A stretch of 12,518 nt of DNA from Actinomycetota bacterium (GCA_028695395.1 JAQVJB010000056.1:1-12518), one strand, 5' to 3'; shown: positions 1-8,750, counted from the stretch's first letter. Program-made: numbers and translations. The notes: generated by a model not told the origin, from the letters alone.

Positions 1-47
1 ACCAGTTCAAGCGTCGTTTGTATTAATGCTTTGTCTTCTTTTTCCAT
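1..47 (-). CDS. 5' end of an unidentified gene (truncated by window edge)
   Basis: An ATG at 47-45 on the minus strand is preceded by AAGGAAG with a short spacer, a good ribosome binding site, and opens a frame that runs off the window. Only 15 complete codons are visible: MEKEDKALIQTTLEL. That is too little to assign a family. It follows the helicase gene by about 70 bp on the same strand and could belong to the same transcript. I propose no function. Confidence 0.55.
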   Translation of the reverse strand, partial: MEKEDKALIQTTLEL

Positions 48-118
48 AATCTTCCTTATTATAAACAAGTATCATATATATTTCACATAAAATAAAAACA
101 TTTAAACTGGGCTTAAAA

Positions 119-2311
119 TCACTTATTTTTCTTTTTTATGGGGGCAATGCTTGCAAGCAGTTTCTTTAACCCTACAGATTTAAAGGCAACGTCCAACTCA
201 AGGTCGTCAGTAATATTCTTTGCACGCAATATCTCCCCATCTCCCCATAATTTATGTTCAACAATATCCCCCACCGCAAAAACCATAAAATCTTTTTCTC
301 TTTTAAAATCAGGGTTTAGATCTTTTTTAACTCTTTTTTGTGAAAATATAAACTGAGTTTTTACGACAGGATTTTCATCCATAAAATATTTCTTTGGAAT
401 CTCTTCAATAAATCTGGAAACAAGCCTTTCACGCTGGTCCCCGTAAATAAAATGCATTATTGAGGAAGTCATTATAAGTCTGTTCTTTGCCCTGGTCATT
501 CCCACATAGCAAAGCCTTCTTTCCTCCTCTATGTCATCATATCCAGAAGTTATGCTTCTTATATGAGGGAAAATACCTTCTTCCATCCCTATCATGAACA
601 CATTATCAAATTCCAGTCCTTTGGCATTATGCAATGTCATTAAAATAACCGTATCTGCATTTTCATCAAAATTATCAATATCGGAAATAAGTGCAATTTC
701 CTGCAAAAATTCGACAAGATTTAATTTCTCTGAATTTGCAGTTTCATGCCGCTCTTCAAATTCTTTGATAACTGTAAGCAGCTCGCGCAGGTTTTCAATC
801 CTGCTCATAGCATCAATTGTATTTTCCTCATTAAGTTCCTTTAAATATCCAGTCTTTTCCCAAATAAATTCCAGGGTCTGGCTTATTGTATTTTTTCCTG
901 AATACTCGGCAAGTGCCTCAATAGTATTTATGAAATTTTTAATTCTTGATTTTATGCCGGAGTTTAAAGTGTTTACTTCCTTGAAATTATAGAACGCTTC
1001 GCAAAAGCTAGTGTCATTCTTAAAAGCATATTTAGCAATATTATCAAGGGATACTTTTCCTATACCTCTTGCAGGAACATTAACGATTCTCTGCAGACTT
1101 ACATAATCATTAGGATTTGTAATCAGTTTAAGATAAGCAAGCATATCCTTAATTTCTTTTCTGTCATAAAATTTAAGTCCTCCAAAAATCCTATAAGGGA
1201 TTCTCTCCCTCATAAAAGTCTCTTCAATGACCCTGGATTGGGCATTAGTCCTGTAAAATATAGCAAAATCCTTATATCTTTTATTTTCATCATCTTTAAG
1301 CTTCAGTATTTTGCCAGCGATATATTTTGCTTCTTCCTGTTCGTTTTGAGCCCTGTATTTGCTTATCAGCTCTCCTGAAGGATTACCAGTCCAGAGCTTT
1401 TTTTTGCTTCTTGAATAATTATTCTTAATAAGCTCGTTAGCGGCATTAAGTATGTTTGATGTAGATCTGTAGTTCTGCTCAAGCTTTATTATTCTTGTAT
1501 TATCGAAATTCTTATCAAAATTGATTATATTTTTTACCTGAGCTCCTCGCCAGGAATAAATACTCTGGTCATCATCTCCTACTGCAAATACCTTATTTTT
1601 TCCACTGAACAGCATAAGTATTATTTCGTTTTGCGCAATATTGGTATCCTGAAATTCATCAACCAATATATATTCAAACTGTTGCCGATATTTTTCCAGC
1701 GTATCCGGATATTCCTTAAAAAGGTTTACCGTAGAAAGAAGCAGGTCATCAAAATCCAGGGCATCTGCCTCTTTAAGTTCTTTCTCGTAATTTTTAAATA
1801 TCTTTGCAACCATTTTCTCAAAAGGATCAAATGCTTTTCTTGCATAATCCTCAGAATCCTTAAGAATATTTTTTGTTGCACTGATTGCTTCCTTCACTGA
1901 TTTGGGCGGTACCATTTTTAAATCAAAGCCAGCGTCTTTTATACATCTGGATATTAACTTCAATGAATCATCGCTGTCATAAATAACGAAATTAGGGGTA
2001 AAGCCTAATTTACTTATTTCTTTTCTTAGAAGTCTTGCACAAAAAGAATGGAAAGTCGAAACCCACATATACTGACCGACATTTCCAACTAGAGATATTA
2101 TTCTTCTTTTCATTTCGCTTGCAGCTTTATTGGTAAACGTTATTGCAAGTATTTTGAAGGGGTCTATATTTTTTTCTTTAATCAAATAGGCTATTTTGAA
2201 TGTTAAAACTCTTGTCTTCCCGCTGCCTGCGCCCGCAAAAACTAAAAGAGAACTGCTGTTATCAAGAACTGCTTCAATTTGCTGGGGATTTAATTCTTTT
2301 TTTAATTCCAA
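119..2311 (-). CDS. pcrA: ATP-dependent DNA helicase PcrA/UvrD (SF1A)
   Basis: A 3'-5' superfamily 1A DNA helicase that works in repair, removal of recombination intermediates and replication/transcription conflicts. Of 730 aa, the visible motifs in order are: Q motif LNPQQIEAV (7-15), Walker A AGAGSGKT (26-33), motif Ia ITFTNKAASEM (57-67), STFHSF (85-90), Walker B VDEFQDTN (217-224; DEYQ is more usual), VGDDDQSIYSWRGA (244-257), LEQNYRST (277-284), TLHNAKGLEFDNVF (559-572) and CYVGMTRAK (601-609). Residues 678-727 (GDIVEHKLWGDGEILRAK onward) match the C-terminal Tudor-like RNA-polymerase-binding domain of PcrA, so the protein is full length and PcrA rather than Rep. The start is TTG at 2311-2309. 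An in-frame TAA lies just upstream, no nearby ATG exists, and AGGA sits about 11 nt upstream. It follows the DAHP synthase gene by 37 bp and is probably cotranscribed. Confidence 0.95.
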   Translation of the reverse strand: MELKKELNPQQIEAVLDNSSSLLVFAGAGSGKTRVLTFKIAYLIKEKNIDPFKILAITFTNKAASEMKRRIISLVGNVGQYMWVSTFHSFCARLLRKEISKLGFTPNFVIYDSDDSLKLISRCIKDAGFDLKMVPPKSVKEAISATKNILKDSEDYARKAFDPFEKMVAKIFKNYEKELKEADALDFDDLLLSTVNLFKEYPDTLEKYRQQFEYILVDEFQDTNIAQNEIILMLFSGKNKVFAVGDDDQSIYSWRGAQVKNIINFDKNFDNTRIIKLEQNYRSTSNILNAANELIKNNYSRSKKKLWTGNPSGELISKYRAQNEQEEAKYIAGKILKLKDDENKRYKDFAIFYRTNAQSRVIEETFMRERIPYRIFGGLKFYDRKEIKDMLAYLKLITNPNDYVSLQRIVNVPARGIGKVSLDNIAKYAFKNDTSFCEAFYNFKEVNTLNSGIKSRIKNFINTIEALAEYSGKNTISQTLEFIWEKTGYLKELNEENTIDAMSRIENLRELLTVIKEFEERHETANSEKLNLVEFLQEIALISDIDNFDENADTVILMTLHNAKGLEFDNVFMIGMEEGIFPHIRSITSGYDDIEEERRLCYVGMTRAKNRLIMTSSIMHFIYGDQRERLVSRFIEEIPKKYFMDENPVVKTQFIFSQKRVKKDLNPDFKREKDFMVFAVGDIVEHKLWGDGEILRAKNITDDLELDVAFKSVGLKKLLASIAPIKKKNK

Positions 2312-2348
2312 GATAATGCTTTTCCTGTTAATGAGAGTTTCAATTTTT

Positions 2349-3170
2349 CTACCTTATTTTCTTTCCAAGTGTTGCTGCTATTTTCTTTATCTGATTAAGC
2401 ATATCTACTGTTTGTTTTTCATTTAGTGCCTGCTGCCCGTCACATAAAGCTTTTTCAGGTTCAGTATGTATCTCGACTATAATGCCGTCAGCTCCAACTG
2501 CAATTGCAGCTCTGCTCATAGGAATAACCAGATCGCTCTGGCCGACAGCATGGGAAGGATCGATAATTATGGGAAGCTTGCTTAATTTTTTTATTACAGG
2601 AACTGCAGACAAATCAAGCGTAAATCTTGTATAAGTTTCGAATGTCCTTATTCCTCTCTCGCATAATATTACTTCTTCTTCACTTTGAGAAGTTATATAC
2701 TCGACAGCAAGAAGCCATTCTTTAATTGTGGAAGCCCATCCTCTTTTAAGTATTACTTTCTTTTTCTGCTCATTTGCAACAATCCCGACTTTTTTAAGTA
2801 GTGCAAAATTTGACATATTTCTTGTCCCTATCTGGAGAATATCCGCATATTTTGCAACTTCTCCTACAGTTTCCGCATCAGTAACTTCAGTTGTTGTATA
2901 TAGCCCGTATTTTTCCCCGACCTCCTTAAGCATTTCAAGCCCTTTATGCTCAAGACCCTGGAAACTATATGGCGATGTCCTTGGCTTATAAGCCCCTGCC
3001 CTTAAAAAATTAAGTCCTGAATTCTTAACTATTCTTGCAATACTGTCAAGCTGCTCCCAGCTTTCTATCGCACACGGGCCTGCAATAATAGTTACATATC
3101 CATCAATGATAAGATCAGTATTTTCATTTTTTTTGTACTCTGTATTGTTTCTAGTCCCGGTACTGCTCAC
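2349..3170 (-). CDS. aroF: 3-deoxy-7-phosphoheptulonate (DAHP) synthase, short AroA-I-beta type
   Basis: Condenses phosphoenolpyruvate and erythrose 4-phosphate to DAHP, the first step of the shikimate pathway. The 273-aa protein has the family signatures: AGPCAIES (30-36, with the metal-ligand Cys33), RAGAYKPRTSPYSFQG (57-72), IGTRNMSN (114-121), LKRGWASTIKEW (141-152), CERGIRTFE (170-178), IDPSHAVG (203-210, metal-ligand His207), Glu233 and Asp244 in the last metal-site segments. It is close to a bare barrel, with only about 25 residues before the core and no N-terminal ACT/ferredoxin-like or chorismate mutase domain. The start is GTG at 3170, which overlaps the stop of the upstream chorismate mutase gene as GTGA. 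AGAGGAG lies 6 nt upstream. Translational coupling is likely. In many Gram-positives these two activities are fused in one chain, and here they are two overlapping genes. Confidence 0.94.
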   Translation of the reverse strand: MSSTGTRNNTEYKKNENTDLIIDGYVTIIAGPCAIESWEQLDSIARIVKNSGLNFLRAGAYKPRTSPYSFQGLEHKGLEMLKEVGEKYGLYTTTEVTDAETVGEVAKYADILQIGTRNMSNFALLKKVGIVANEQKKKVILKRGWASTIKEWLLAVEYITSQSEEEVILCERGIRTFETYTRFTLDLSAVPVIKKLSKLPIIIDPSHAVGQSDLVIPMSRAAIAVGADGIIVEIHTEPEKALCDGQQALNEKQTVDMLNQIKKIAATLGKKIR

Positions 3171-3451
3171 AGATCTTCTCCTCTTTCAAGAATTTGCACA
3201 TTTCTTAATATGCTCTCGAAAATCTGTATTATATTATCATTATAAAGAGGACCTTTATTATATTGAGCGATATTATCCAAAAGTTCTTCTTCCCTTTTTG
3301 CATCATAAAGAGGTAGATTGTTTTTCTTTTTAAGCCTTTTTATTTCCAGTACTATTTTTGCTCTTTCATTGAGATAATCGACAATCGCTTTATCAATCTT
3401 GTTTATTTCATCTCTGTAATTAATGAGCTTTTCTTTAAAATTCTCTGCCAT
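3167..3451 (-). CDS. Chorismate mutase, AroQ class (stand-alone)
   Basis: Rearranges chorismate to prephenate, the branch toward phenylalanine and tyrosine. At 94 aa it has the all-helical AroQ length. Residues matching the E. coli P-protein mutase active site are visible: Arg13 (YRDEINKID), Arg30 (NERAKIV), Lys41 in the basic run, Asp50-Arg53-Glu54 (LYDAKREEE) and Gln86 near the C-terminus. The ATG start has AAAGGAG 7 nt upstream. Its TGA overlaps the GTG of the DAHP synthase gene. This adjacency suggests it may also bind the DAHP synthase and give feedback control, as the fused mutase domain does in Bacillus AroA(G). That regulatory role is inference. It lies 34 bp after guaA. Confidence 0.92.
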   Translation of the reverse strand: MAENFKEKLINYRDEINKIDKAIVDYLNERAKIVLEIKRLKKKNNLPLYDAKREEELLDNIAQYNKGPLYNDNIIQIFESILRNVQILERGEDL

Positions 3452-3485
3452 TTATATGCTCCTTTAAAAATTTTATAAATTATAT

Positions 3486-5036
3486 TTATTCCCATTCAAT
3501 TGTGCTTGGCGGTTTAGAGCTTATATCGTATACTACTCTGTTTACTCCTTTAACCTCATTTATTATTCTGCTTGAAATCTTTTCAAGAACATCGTACGGC
3601 AATCTTACCCAGTCTGCAGTCATAGCATCTTCACTGTTTACGGCACGTATAATAATGGGATAATCATATGTCCTTTCGTCGCCCATTACTCCTACGCTTC
3701 TTATAGCAGGCAGTACTGCAAATGACTGCCATATCTTATTATAAAGACCGGCTCTCTTGATTTCCTCGATTACAATATAGTCTGCTTTCTGAAGAATCTC
3801 AAGCCTTCTTTCATTGACTTCACCGATAATCCTTATTGCAAGACCCGGACCAGGGAAAGGCTGCCTCCAGACTATTTCCTCCGGAAGCCCCAGTTCTATG
3901 CCTAATATTCTTACTTCATCTTTAAAAAGCATTCTTAATGGTTCGATAAGCTTAAGCTGCATATCATCAGGCAGACCCCCCACATTGTGGTGAGATTTAA
4001 TCCTTGCAGCATTTTTAGTTCCGCTTTCTATAACATCAGAATACAAAGTACCCTGCACCAGGTAATCAGCATCTTTAATTTTTTTTGCTTCTTCTTCAAA
4101 TATACGTATAAATTCAGTGCCTATTATTTTTCTTTTCGTTTCAGGATCTGTTACTCCGCTAAGTTTTGAAAGGAACCTGTCTTTTGCTTTCACATGTACC
4201 AGATTGATTTTAAAATTTTCCTTAAATGTTTTTTCAACCTGCTCAGCCTCGCCCATTCTTAAAAGACCGTGATCGACAAATATGCATGTCAGCCTGTCTC
4301 CAACTGCTTTGTTAACCAATATTGCTGCCACTGAAGAGTCAACGCCTCCGCTTAAAGCGCATATTATTTTGCCATCTTTAGACTTGTTTCTTATCTCATT
4401 AATCTCTTTTTCGATTATGGAAACCATTGTCCAGGTGGGAGAACATTTGCATATTTTGAAGAGAAAATTCTTCAATATATCCACACCTGAAGGTGTATGC
4501 CTGACTTCAGGATGGAATTGAATCCCGAATATATTTCTTGATGTTTCCTCGATTCCTGCTATAGGAATATTATCTGTCGAAGCTATCACTTTAAAAGAAG
4601 GCGGTAGATTTGAAACGCTATCCCTGTGACTCATCCAACCAGTCTCTACTGATTGAAGATTTTCAAATAATTTTGAGCTACTCTCAATTTTTATTTTTGT
4701 CTTTCCATATTCTTTAGTATTGGTAGTCGAGATTTTTCCACCCATTACATGAGCCATCAGCTGCATACCGTAGCATATGCCGAGTATAGGTATGCCGAGA
4801 TTGAAAATTTCAGGGTCTATATCAAATTTCTTTTTGTTTGAAAGCACGCTGAATGGTGAACCGGAAAGAATTATTCCTTTTGGTTTCTTGGCTTTTATCA
4901 TATTAATATCTGCATCAAAAGGAACAAGCTCTGAATATACTCTCAGCTCCCTGACCCTTCTGGCAATAAGCTGGCTGTACTGTCCTCCAAAATCAAGAAC
5001 TATGATATTTTCAAGATATGAATTAACATTTTTCAT
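3486..5036 (-). CDS. guaA: GMP synthase (glutamine-hydrolysing)
   Basis: Amidates XMP to GMP using glutamine and ATP, the last step of guanine nucleotide synthesis. All domains are present in 516 aa. An N-terminal class I glutamine amidotransferase has Cys88 in LGICYGMQ and the His175/Glu177 pair in IQFHPEV. An ATP pyrophosphatase domain carries the PP-loop SGGVDSS (229-235). The C-terminal dimerisation domain ends in the invariant-looking STIEWE (511-516). The length is normal for the family. The start is ATG at 5036 with a weak upstream AGG. Position 9-15 (ENIIVLD) already begins the amidotransferase fold, so little could be trimmed. It lies 40 bp downstream of the IMP dehydrogenase gene that makes its substrate, so the two form a functional pair. 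Confidence 0.97.
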   Translation of the reverse strand: MKNVNSYLENIIVLDFGGQYSQLIARRVRELRVYSELVPFDADINMIKAKKPKGIILSGSPFSVLSNKKKFDIDPEIFNLGIPILGICYGMQLMAHVMGGKISTTNTKEYGKTKIKIESSSKLFENLQSVETGWMSHRDSVSNLPPSFKVIASTDNIPIAGIEETSRNIFGIQFHPEVRHTPSGVDILKNFLFKICKCSPTWTMVSIIEKEINEIRNKSKDGKIICALSGGVDSSVAAILVNKAVGDRLTCIFVDHGLLRMGEAEQVEKTFKENFKINLVHVKAKDRFLSKLSGVTDPETKRKIIGTEFIRIFEEEAKKIKDADYLVQGTLYSDVIESGTKNAARIKSHHNVGGLPDDMQLKLIEPLRMLFKDEVRILGIELGLPEEIVWRQPFPGPGLAIRIIGEVNERRLEILQKADYIVIEEIKRAGLYNKIWQSFAVLPAIRSVGVMGDERTYDYPIIIRAVNSEDAMTADWVRLPYDVLEKISSRIINEVKGVNRVVYDISSKPPSTIEWE

Positions 5037-5076
5037 TTATCAACCTGTCAAAAGATAATTTATTATAATAATATAT

Positions 5077-6234
5077 TTAACCCATGCCGACTTTCTGAGC
5101 TCTCTGCTCTACTTTCCCTTCTGTCTTTATTGTAGGAGCAATCATTACTTCTGCTTTCTGGAAGTCCTTTATATTCTCGTAGCCGCATGTCGCCATGGAA
5201 GTCCTTAATGCACCGAAAAGATTTAATGTCCCGTCATTTTCATGTGCCGGCCCTATAAGTATCTCTGCAAGAGTGCCCGCTATCTCAGTTTTAATTCTTG
5301 TACCTCTGGGAAGTTCGGGGTGGAAAGTCGCCATTCCCCAATGATAACCTCTGCCCGGGGACTCTTTTGCCCTTGATATCGGCCCGCCTATCATCACAAG
5401 GTCTGCTCCGCATGCGATTGCCTTCGCAATATCTCCACCAGTACGCATACCGCCGTCTGCTATCACATGACAGTATTTTCCAGTTTCTTCAAGATGTCTT
5501 GTTCTTGCTGCAGAAGCATCAGCAATAGCTGTAGCCATCGGAACACCGACGCCCAGGACCTGTCTTGTTGTACATGCAGCGCCCGGACCGACACCAACCA
5601 GAACACCTACTGCCCCTGTTCTCATCAAATGAAGCGATGTTGAATAGGAAGCAACTCCGCCGACTATTACAGGTATGGGACAATTTGGGATAAATTGTTT
5701 TAAATCAAGAGGGACGACCTGTTTGCTTACATGCTCGGCACTTACGACTGTCCCCTGGATGACTAGTATGTCCAGACCTGCATCAATAGCTATTTTATAG
5801 TATTTTTCAACTTTCTGAGGTGTAATGGATGCAATAGCTGCCACACCGCCATCTTTTATCTGCTTTATCCTTTTTGCAACTAGTTCCTCTTTTATAGGTT
5901 CCTCATATATCTTCTGCATATTCCTTGTAGCTTCTTCCTTTGAAAAAGAAGCTATTTCTTTAAGCAGCTCATCAGGATTTTCGTATCTTGTCTGTATTCC
6001 TTCAAGATTTAAAACAGCCATTCCGCCAAGCTTGCCCATTTCTATTGCAAGCTTCACATCTACTACTCCGTCCATTGCTGAAGCAAGGCATGGAATTTCC
6101 ATTTTAAATTTATCAATCTGGGTTGATATATCTACATCCTCAGGATCTCTAGTCCTCCTGCTGGGAACTATTGTTATTTCGTCAAAACCATACGCTCTTC
6201 GTCCGGTTTTGCCTTTTCCAATCTCAACTTCCAT
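5077..6234 (-). CDS. guaB: IMP dehydrogenase, GuaB3-type (no CBS domains)
   Basis: Predicted to oxidise IMP to XMP with NAD+, the committed step to GMP. It has 385 aa, about 100 fewer than canonical GuaB, and is collinear with a single TIM barrel without the Bateman (CBS) insertion. Visible motifs are YGFDEITIVP (15-24), SAMDGV (52-57), the catalytic loop GVGPGAACTTRQVLGVG (214-230, with Cys221 as candidate nucleophile), DGGMRTGGDIAKA (260-272, binding the nucleotide phosphate), and MIGGP followed by SPGRGYHWG. These fit the 'IMP dehydrogenase family protein' group known from Actinomycetota and Cyanobacteria (GuaB3). Its ATG directly abuts the TAG of plsY (TAGATG), with AGAGG about 6 nt upstream, so coupling is likely. 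The guaA neighbour supports a true IMP dehydrogenase role. A GMP reductase-like activity is the alternative and is less likely here. Confidence 0.92.
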   Translation of the reverse strand: MEVEIGKGKTGRRAYGFDEITIVPSRRTRDPEDVDISTQIDKFKMEIPCLASAMDGVVDVKLAIEMGKLGGMAVLNLEGIQTRYENPDELLKEIASFSKEEATRNMQKIYEEPIKEELVAKRIKQIKDGGVAAIASITPQKVEKYYKIAIDAGLDILVIQGTVVSAEHVSKQVVPLDLKQFIPNCPIPVIVGGVASYSTSLHLMRTGAVGVLVGVGPGAACTTRQVLGVGVPMATAIADASAARTRHLEETGKYCHVIADGGMRTGGDIAKAIACGADLVMIGGPISRAKESPGRGYHWGMATFHPELPRGTRIKTEIAGTLAEILIGPAHENDGTLNLFGALRTSMATCGYENIKDFQKAEVMIAPTIKTEGKVEQRAQKVGMG

Positions 6235-6882
6235 CTAAACCTCTTTTCTTTTTCTTAAAATTTTCTTTTCTTCACCTTTTATCAGCCTTTTAATATTATC
6301 TTTATGCGCAATTATTACAATCAAAGCCCAGCAAATAGTCGCAATTATTATATACAGGTCATATCTGCAGGCAAAAAACATTATAGGCAGAATAAATGCA
6401 GCTGATAAAGAACCTAGCGACATTATTCTTGTAATAAAAAAAACCAGCAATACAGTCATAACAATAACTATTGCTGGTAAAATCCTCAGCCACAAACTTG
6501 CCCCTGAAAAAGGTAAAACACATGTGGCAATTATGAGCCCTCCGGTGGTGGAAACTCCCTTCCCCCCCCTGAATTTGAGGAAAATGGGAAAGACATGACC
6601 TATCAGAACTGCGACTGTCGATATTATATATAAGATATAGCTTTCCGGAAAAACAAAATATATCACAATGACAGGTATAAATCCTTTAATAATATCTATT
6701 ATTATCGTTGCCGTGCCAAGACCGGGCCCGGCAGTCCTGAGAACATTTGTCCCTCCGACATTGCCGCTTCCATAATTCCTGATGTCGTCGCCCTTTCTCA
6801 ATTTATATATGATAAAAGCAGTTGGAATCGATCCTAGCAGGTAGGATAAAATAACAAATAAAATTTTATAGAAAATCATCAT
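6235..6882 (-). CDS. plsY: Acyl-phosphate:glycerol-3-phosphate acyltransferase PlsY
   Basis: An integral membrane enzyme that transfers the acyl group from acyl-phosphate to glycerol 3-phosphate, giving lysophosphatidic acid, the first step of phospholipid synthesis. The 215-aa protein is mostly hydrophobic, with about six or seven membrane segments (for example roughly 3-26, 56-77, 82-103, 135-152 and 172-192). It has the three cytoplasmic PlsY motifs: GSGNVGGTNVLR (38-49), FLKFRGGKGVSTTGG (101-115) and a C-terminal HKDNIKRLIKGEE (193-205), followed by a basic tail. Length and motifs are normal. The start is one of two adjacent ATGs (6882 or 6879), neither with a clear Shine-Dalgarno sequence. 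The preceding 107-bp gap holds a plausible promoter. The stop codon abuts the ATG of the next gene. Confidence 0.95.
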   Translation of the reverse strand: MMIFYKILFVILSYLLGSIPTAFIIYKLRKGDDIRNYGSGNVGGTNVLRTAGPGLGTATIIIDIIKGFIPVIVIYFVFPESYILYIISTVAVLIGHVFPIFLKFRGGKGVSTTGGLIIATCVLPFSGASLWLRILPAIVIVMTVLLVFFITRIMSLGSLSAAFILPIMFFACRYDLYIIIATICWALIVIIAHKDNIKRLIKGEEKKILRKRKEV

Positions 6883-6930
6883 TTTTAACTATGAAAGGGC
6901 TTTATAATTTTATTATTCTATAAAACTTAA

Positions 6931-6959
6931 ATTTTAAAGCATTAATTAATTTAGTTCAA
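6931..6959 (-). promoter_or_regulatory. Candidate sigma-70-type promoter for plsY and downstream genes
   Basis: On the minus strand TTGAAC (6959-6954) is followed after exactly 17 bp by TAAAAT (6936-6931), about 50 bp upstream of the plsY start, in a 107-bp gap after the HAD gene. This is the only sizeable gap in the run from 6990 down to 119, so it would serve plsY, guaB, guaA, the two aromatic genes and pcrA. The background is very AT-rich, so chance matches are common. Confidence 0.4.
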
Positions 6960-6989
6960 TTGATTCTAGGTAAATTAGCAATATTTTTA

Positions 6990-7778
6990 TCACTTGATGA
7001 ATTTTCCAATCGCTGTTGCAACTCCGTCATTATCATTATCAGGAACAATAAAGTCTGATACTTCTTTTAGCTCAGAAACGGCATTACCCATAGCAACACC
7101 TATTCCTGCTTCGGAAATCATAGAAATATCAGTATAGCTGTCCCCTATTGCCATAGTATCTTTAAGAGAAATATCATAAGTCTCAAGAATCTTTTTAAGA
7201 GCAAATATTTTGCTTGTATCTGAGTGGTTAATAATAAGTGAAAAAGGACTCCCCATCATTATTTTTATCCGGAAATCTTTAAACTTTTCCTTTAAAAAAT
7301 CTTCAAAAGTATCATTTTCATAACCTGATATTGAAAACATTAAAGCTTTGTTGCAGATATTGTCAGCAGTAAGATCTTTTACTTTTGTTATTTTATCCCC
7401 TGTTTCAACAACTATCTTATTATAGGGGTGTTCTTTTTCGTAATAAAGAATACCGTCGTCAAGCCCAAGTGTTATTCCCTTTTTCCATATCCTTCCGGCA
7501 AGTATAATTCCTTTACAGGCTTCGGACTCCATTTTCAATTCAAAAAAAGGCTTTAAATCTTTATTGATTACAAGTGCTCCGGAATAAGATATATGAAGGC
7601 CATCAAGGTCAAGCTCTTCAATTATTTTGGAAACAGAATATGATGGTTTTGCACTTGCGATTACTACCTTTATTCCACTGTCCCTGCACTTCTTTAATGC
7701 TTTCTTATTCTTGGAACTGATTTTAGAATCAGTATTAAAGAGGGTTCCGTCCAGGTCAACGGCTACCAGTCTTATCAA
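6990..7778 (-). CDS. Cof-type HAD-superfamily hydrolase (HAD-IIB)
   Basis: A predicted cytosolic phosphatase of sugar phosphates or nucleotides; the substrate is unknown. The 262-aa protein has the HAD motifs: motif I DLDGT (8-12, nucleophile Asp8 and acid/base Asp10), motif II VIASAKPS (39-46, Ser42; IASGR is the commoner form), motif III Lys190 in DTSKIFALKK, and motif IV AIGDSYTDISM (220-230, Asp223/Asp227). The region between motifs II and III is large enough for a C2B cap, and GVAMGNAV follows motif IV as in the Cof family. The start is TTG at 7778. An in-frame TAA immediately precedes it and motif I begins at residue 5, so no other conventional start fits. TAGGT lies about 8 nt upstream. 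It lies 27 bp after the coiled-coil gene and is probably in its transcript. Confidence 0.9.
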   Translation of the reverse strand: MIRLVAVDLDGTLFNTDSKISSKNKKALKKCRDSGIKVVIASAKPSYSVSKIIEELDLDGLHISYSGALVINKDLKPFFELKMESEACKGIILAGRIWKKGITLGLDDGILYYEKEHPYNKIVVETGDKITKVKDLTADNICNKALMFSISGYENDTFEDFLKEKFKDFRIKIMMGSPFSLIINHSDTSKIFALKKILETYDISLKDTMAIGDSYTDISMISEAGIGVAMGNAVSELKEVSDFIVPDNDNDGVATAIGKFIK

Positions 7779-7805
7779 TTAGTTTACCTACATTCTAGTT
7801 GACAG

Positions 7806-8750
7806 CTATTTATCAATTTCACCAATATATCCTCTAATGCTTTTTGCTTTTTCAAGGAGTTCTTCATCTTTTTCAAGAATATCAGAAAAAGATTCCATTT
7901 CTTTTTCAATTTCACTTATCTCTTTCTCGAAATCCGTTCTTTTGCTGATATTTGACTCTATGGTCTCCATCTCCAGATCAATTTCAGCAATACGCTTATT
8001 TAAATCAAGCAATGCTGTATCGATTTTATACAATTTATCTTTAAATTCATTAAAATCAATATTCAAGTCAAATTCTTTTATTTTTTTATTAATAAAAACT
8101 TTGTAATTAAATATCTTGTTTAAATGAATTTTCATCCCTGGTGTAGCTTTAGAATATTCTTCTGATTCTATATAGTCTTTGTTTTCATAAATTTCCAGAT
8201 TCTGGTTTAATTCCGGCTCAAAACCATATTCATTAATTGAATTTTTGAGTTTTTCAAGATTGCTGTCAACAAGTTTTGATGAATACAAATCAAAGTTTTC
8301 ACTCATTTCCTTTTTAAGCCTGTCTTCTTCTGCAACCAGAACAGTTTTCTTTTCATTAAGCTCATTTACCCTCTTCATTAGGGCATCATATTCATTTTGG
8401 CTTTCCAGCAGTTTTGATTTTTTATACCTTAACAGAGCCTTCTTCTCAACTATTTTAAGTTGTATTTCATTTTCTTTTAAGGCATACAGCCCGTTGAAAT
8501 CCTTTAGCCTTTTGTTTAAACTATCTATAATCTTAAAGTTATCATCATTCAGGCTTCTTAATAATTCAAGCTCTTTGGAAAGTTCCTGATATTTTGTATT
8601 TGAGATTTTCTGCTCATCATTTAATACCTGGTTAAATGATTTAACCATATTTTCATACATGGAAATCTTTGTAATTGAAGTTGAATTCTTAAGCTTAAGA
8701 TTGAAAATAAAATCTTCAACTTCTTTTTTAACCTGCTCACTTAAACCCAT
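7806..8750 (-). CDS. Hypothetical coiled-coil protein
   Basis: I do not recognise a family. The 314-aa protein is soluble, with no signal peptide or membrane segment. Residues roughly 30-170 and 235-310 are rich in Lys, Glu, Leu and Ile with heptad-like spacing, suggesting two long coiled coils. They flank a less regular segment (about 175-230, containing EYGFEPEL and KATPGMKIHLN) that could be a small globular hinge. This antiparallel arm-hinge-arm layout recalls SMC-like or tethering proteins, but no ATPase motif is present. The ATG at 8750 has AGGA about 9 nt upstream. It lies 30 bp after the 215-aa hypothetical gene and 27 bp before the HAD gene, so all three are probably cotranscribed. 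Low-complexity Lys/Glu sequence makes remote matches unreliable. Confidence 0.8.
   Translation of the reverse strand: MGLSEQVKKEVEDFIFNLKLKNSTSITKISMYENMVKSFNQVLNDEQKISNTKYQELSKELELLRSLNDDNFKIIDSLNKRLKDFNGLYALKENEIQLKIVEKKALLRYKKSKLLESQNEYDALMKRVNELNEKKTVLVAEEDRLKKEMSENFDLYSSKLVDSNLEKLKNSINEYGFEPELNQNLEIYENKDYIESEEYSKATPGMKIHLNKIFNYKVFINKKIKEFDLNIDFNEFKDKLYKIDTALLDLNKRIAEIDLEMETIESNISKRTDFEKEISEIEKEMESFSDILEKDEELLEKAKSIRGYIGEIDK

Noticed and set aside
5037..5076. Purine riboswitch or similar leader upstream of guaA
   Set aside because: The gap to the preceding gene is only 40 bp, too short for such an aptamer, and no conserved motif is visible.
138..8589. Plus-strand open frames opposite the leftward genes
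   Set aside because: They lie antisense inside well-identified genes, lack ribosome sites and protein-family character, and are shadows of the real frames.
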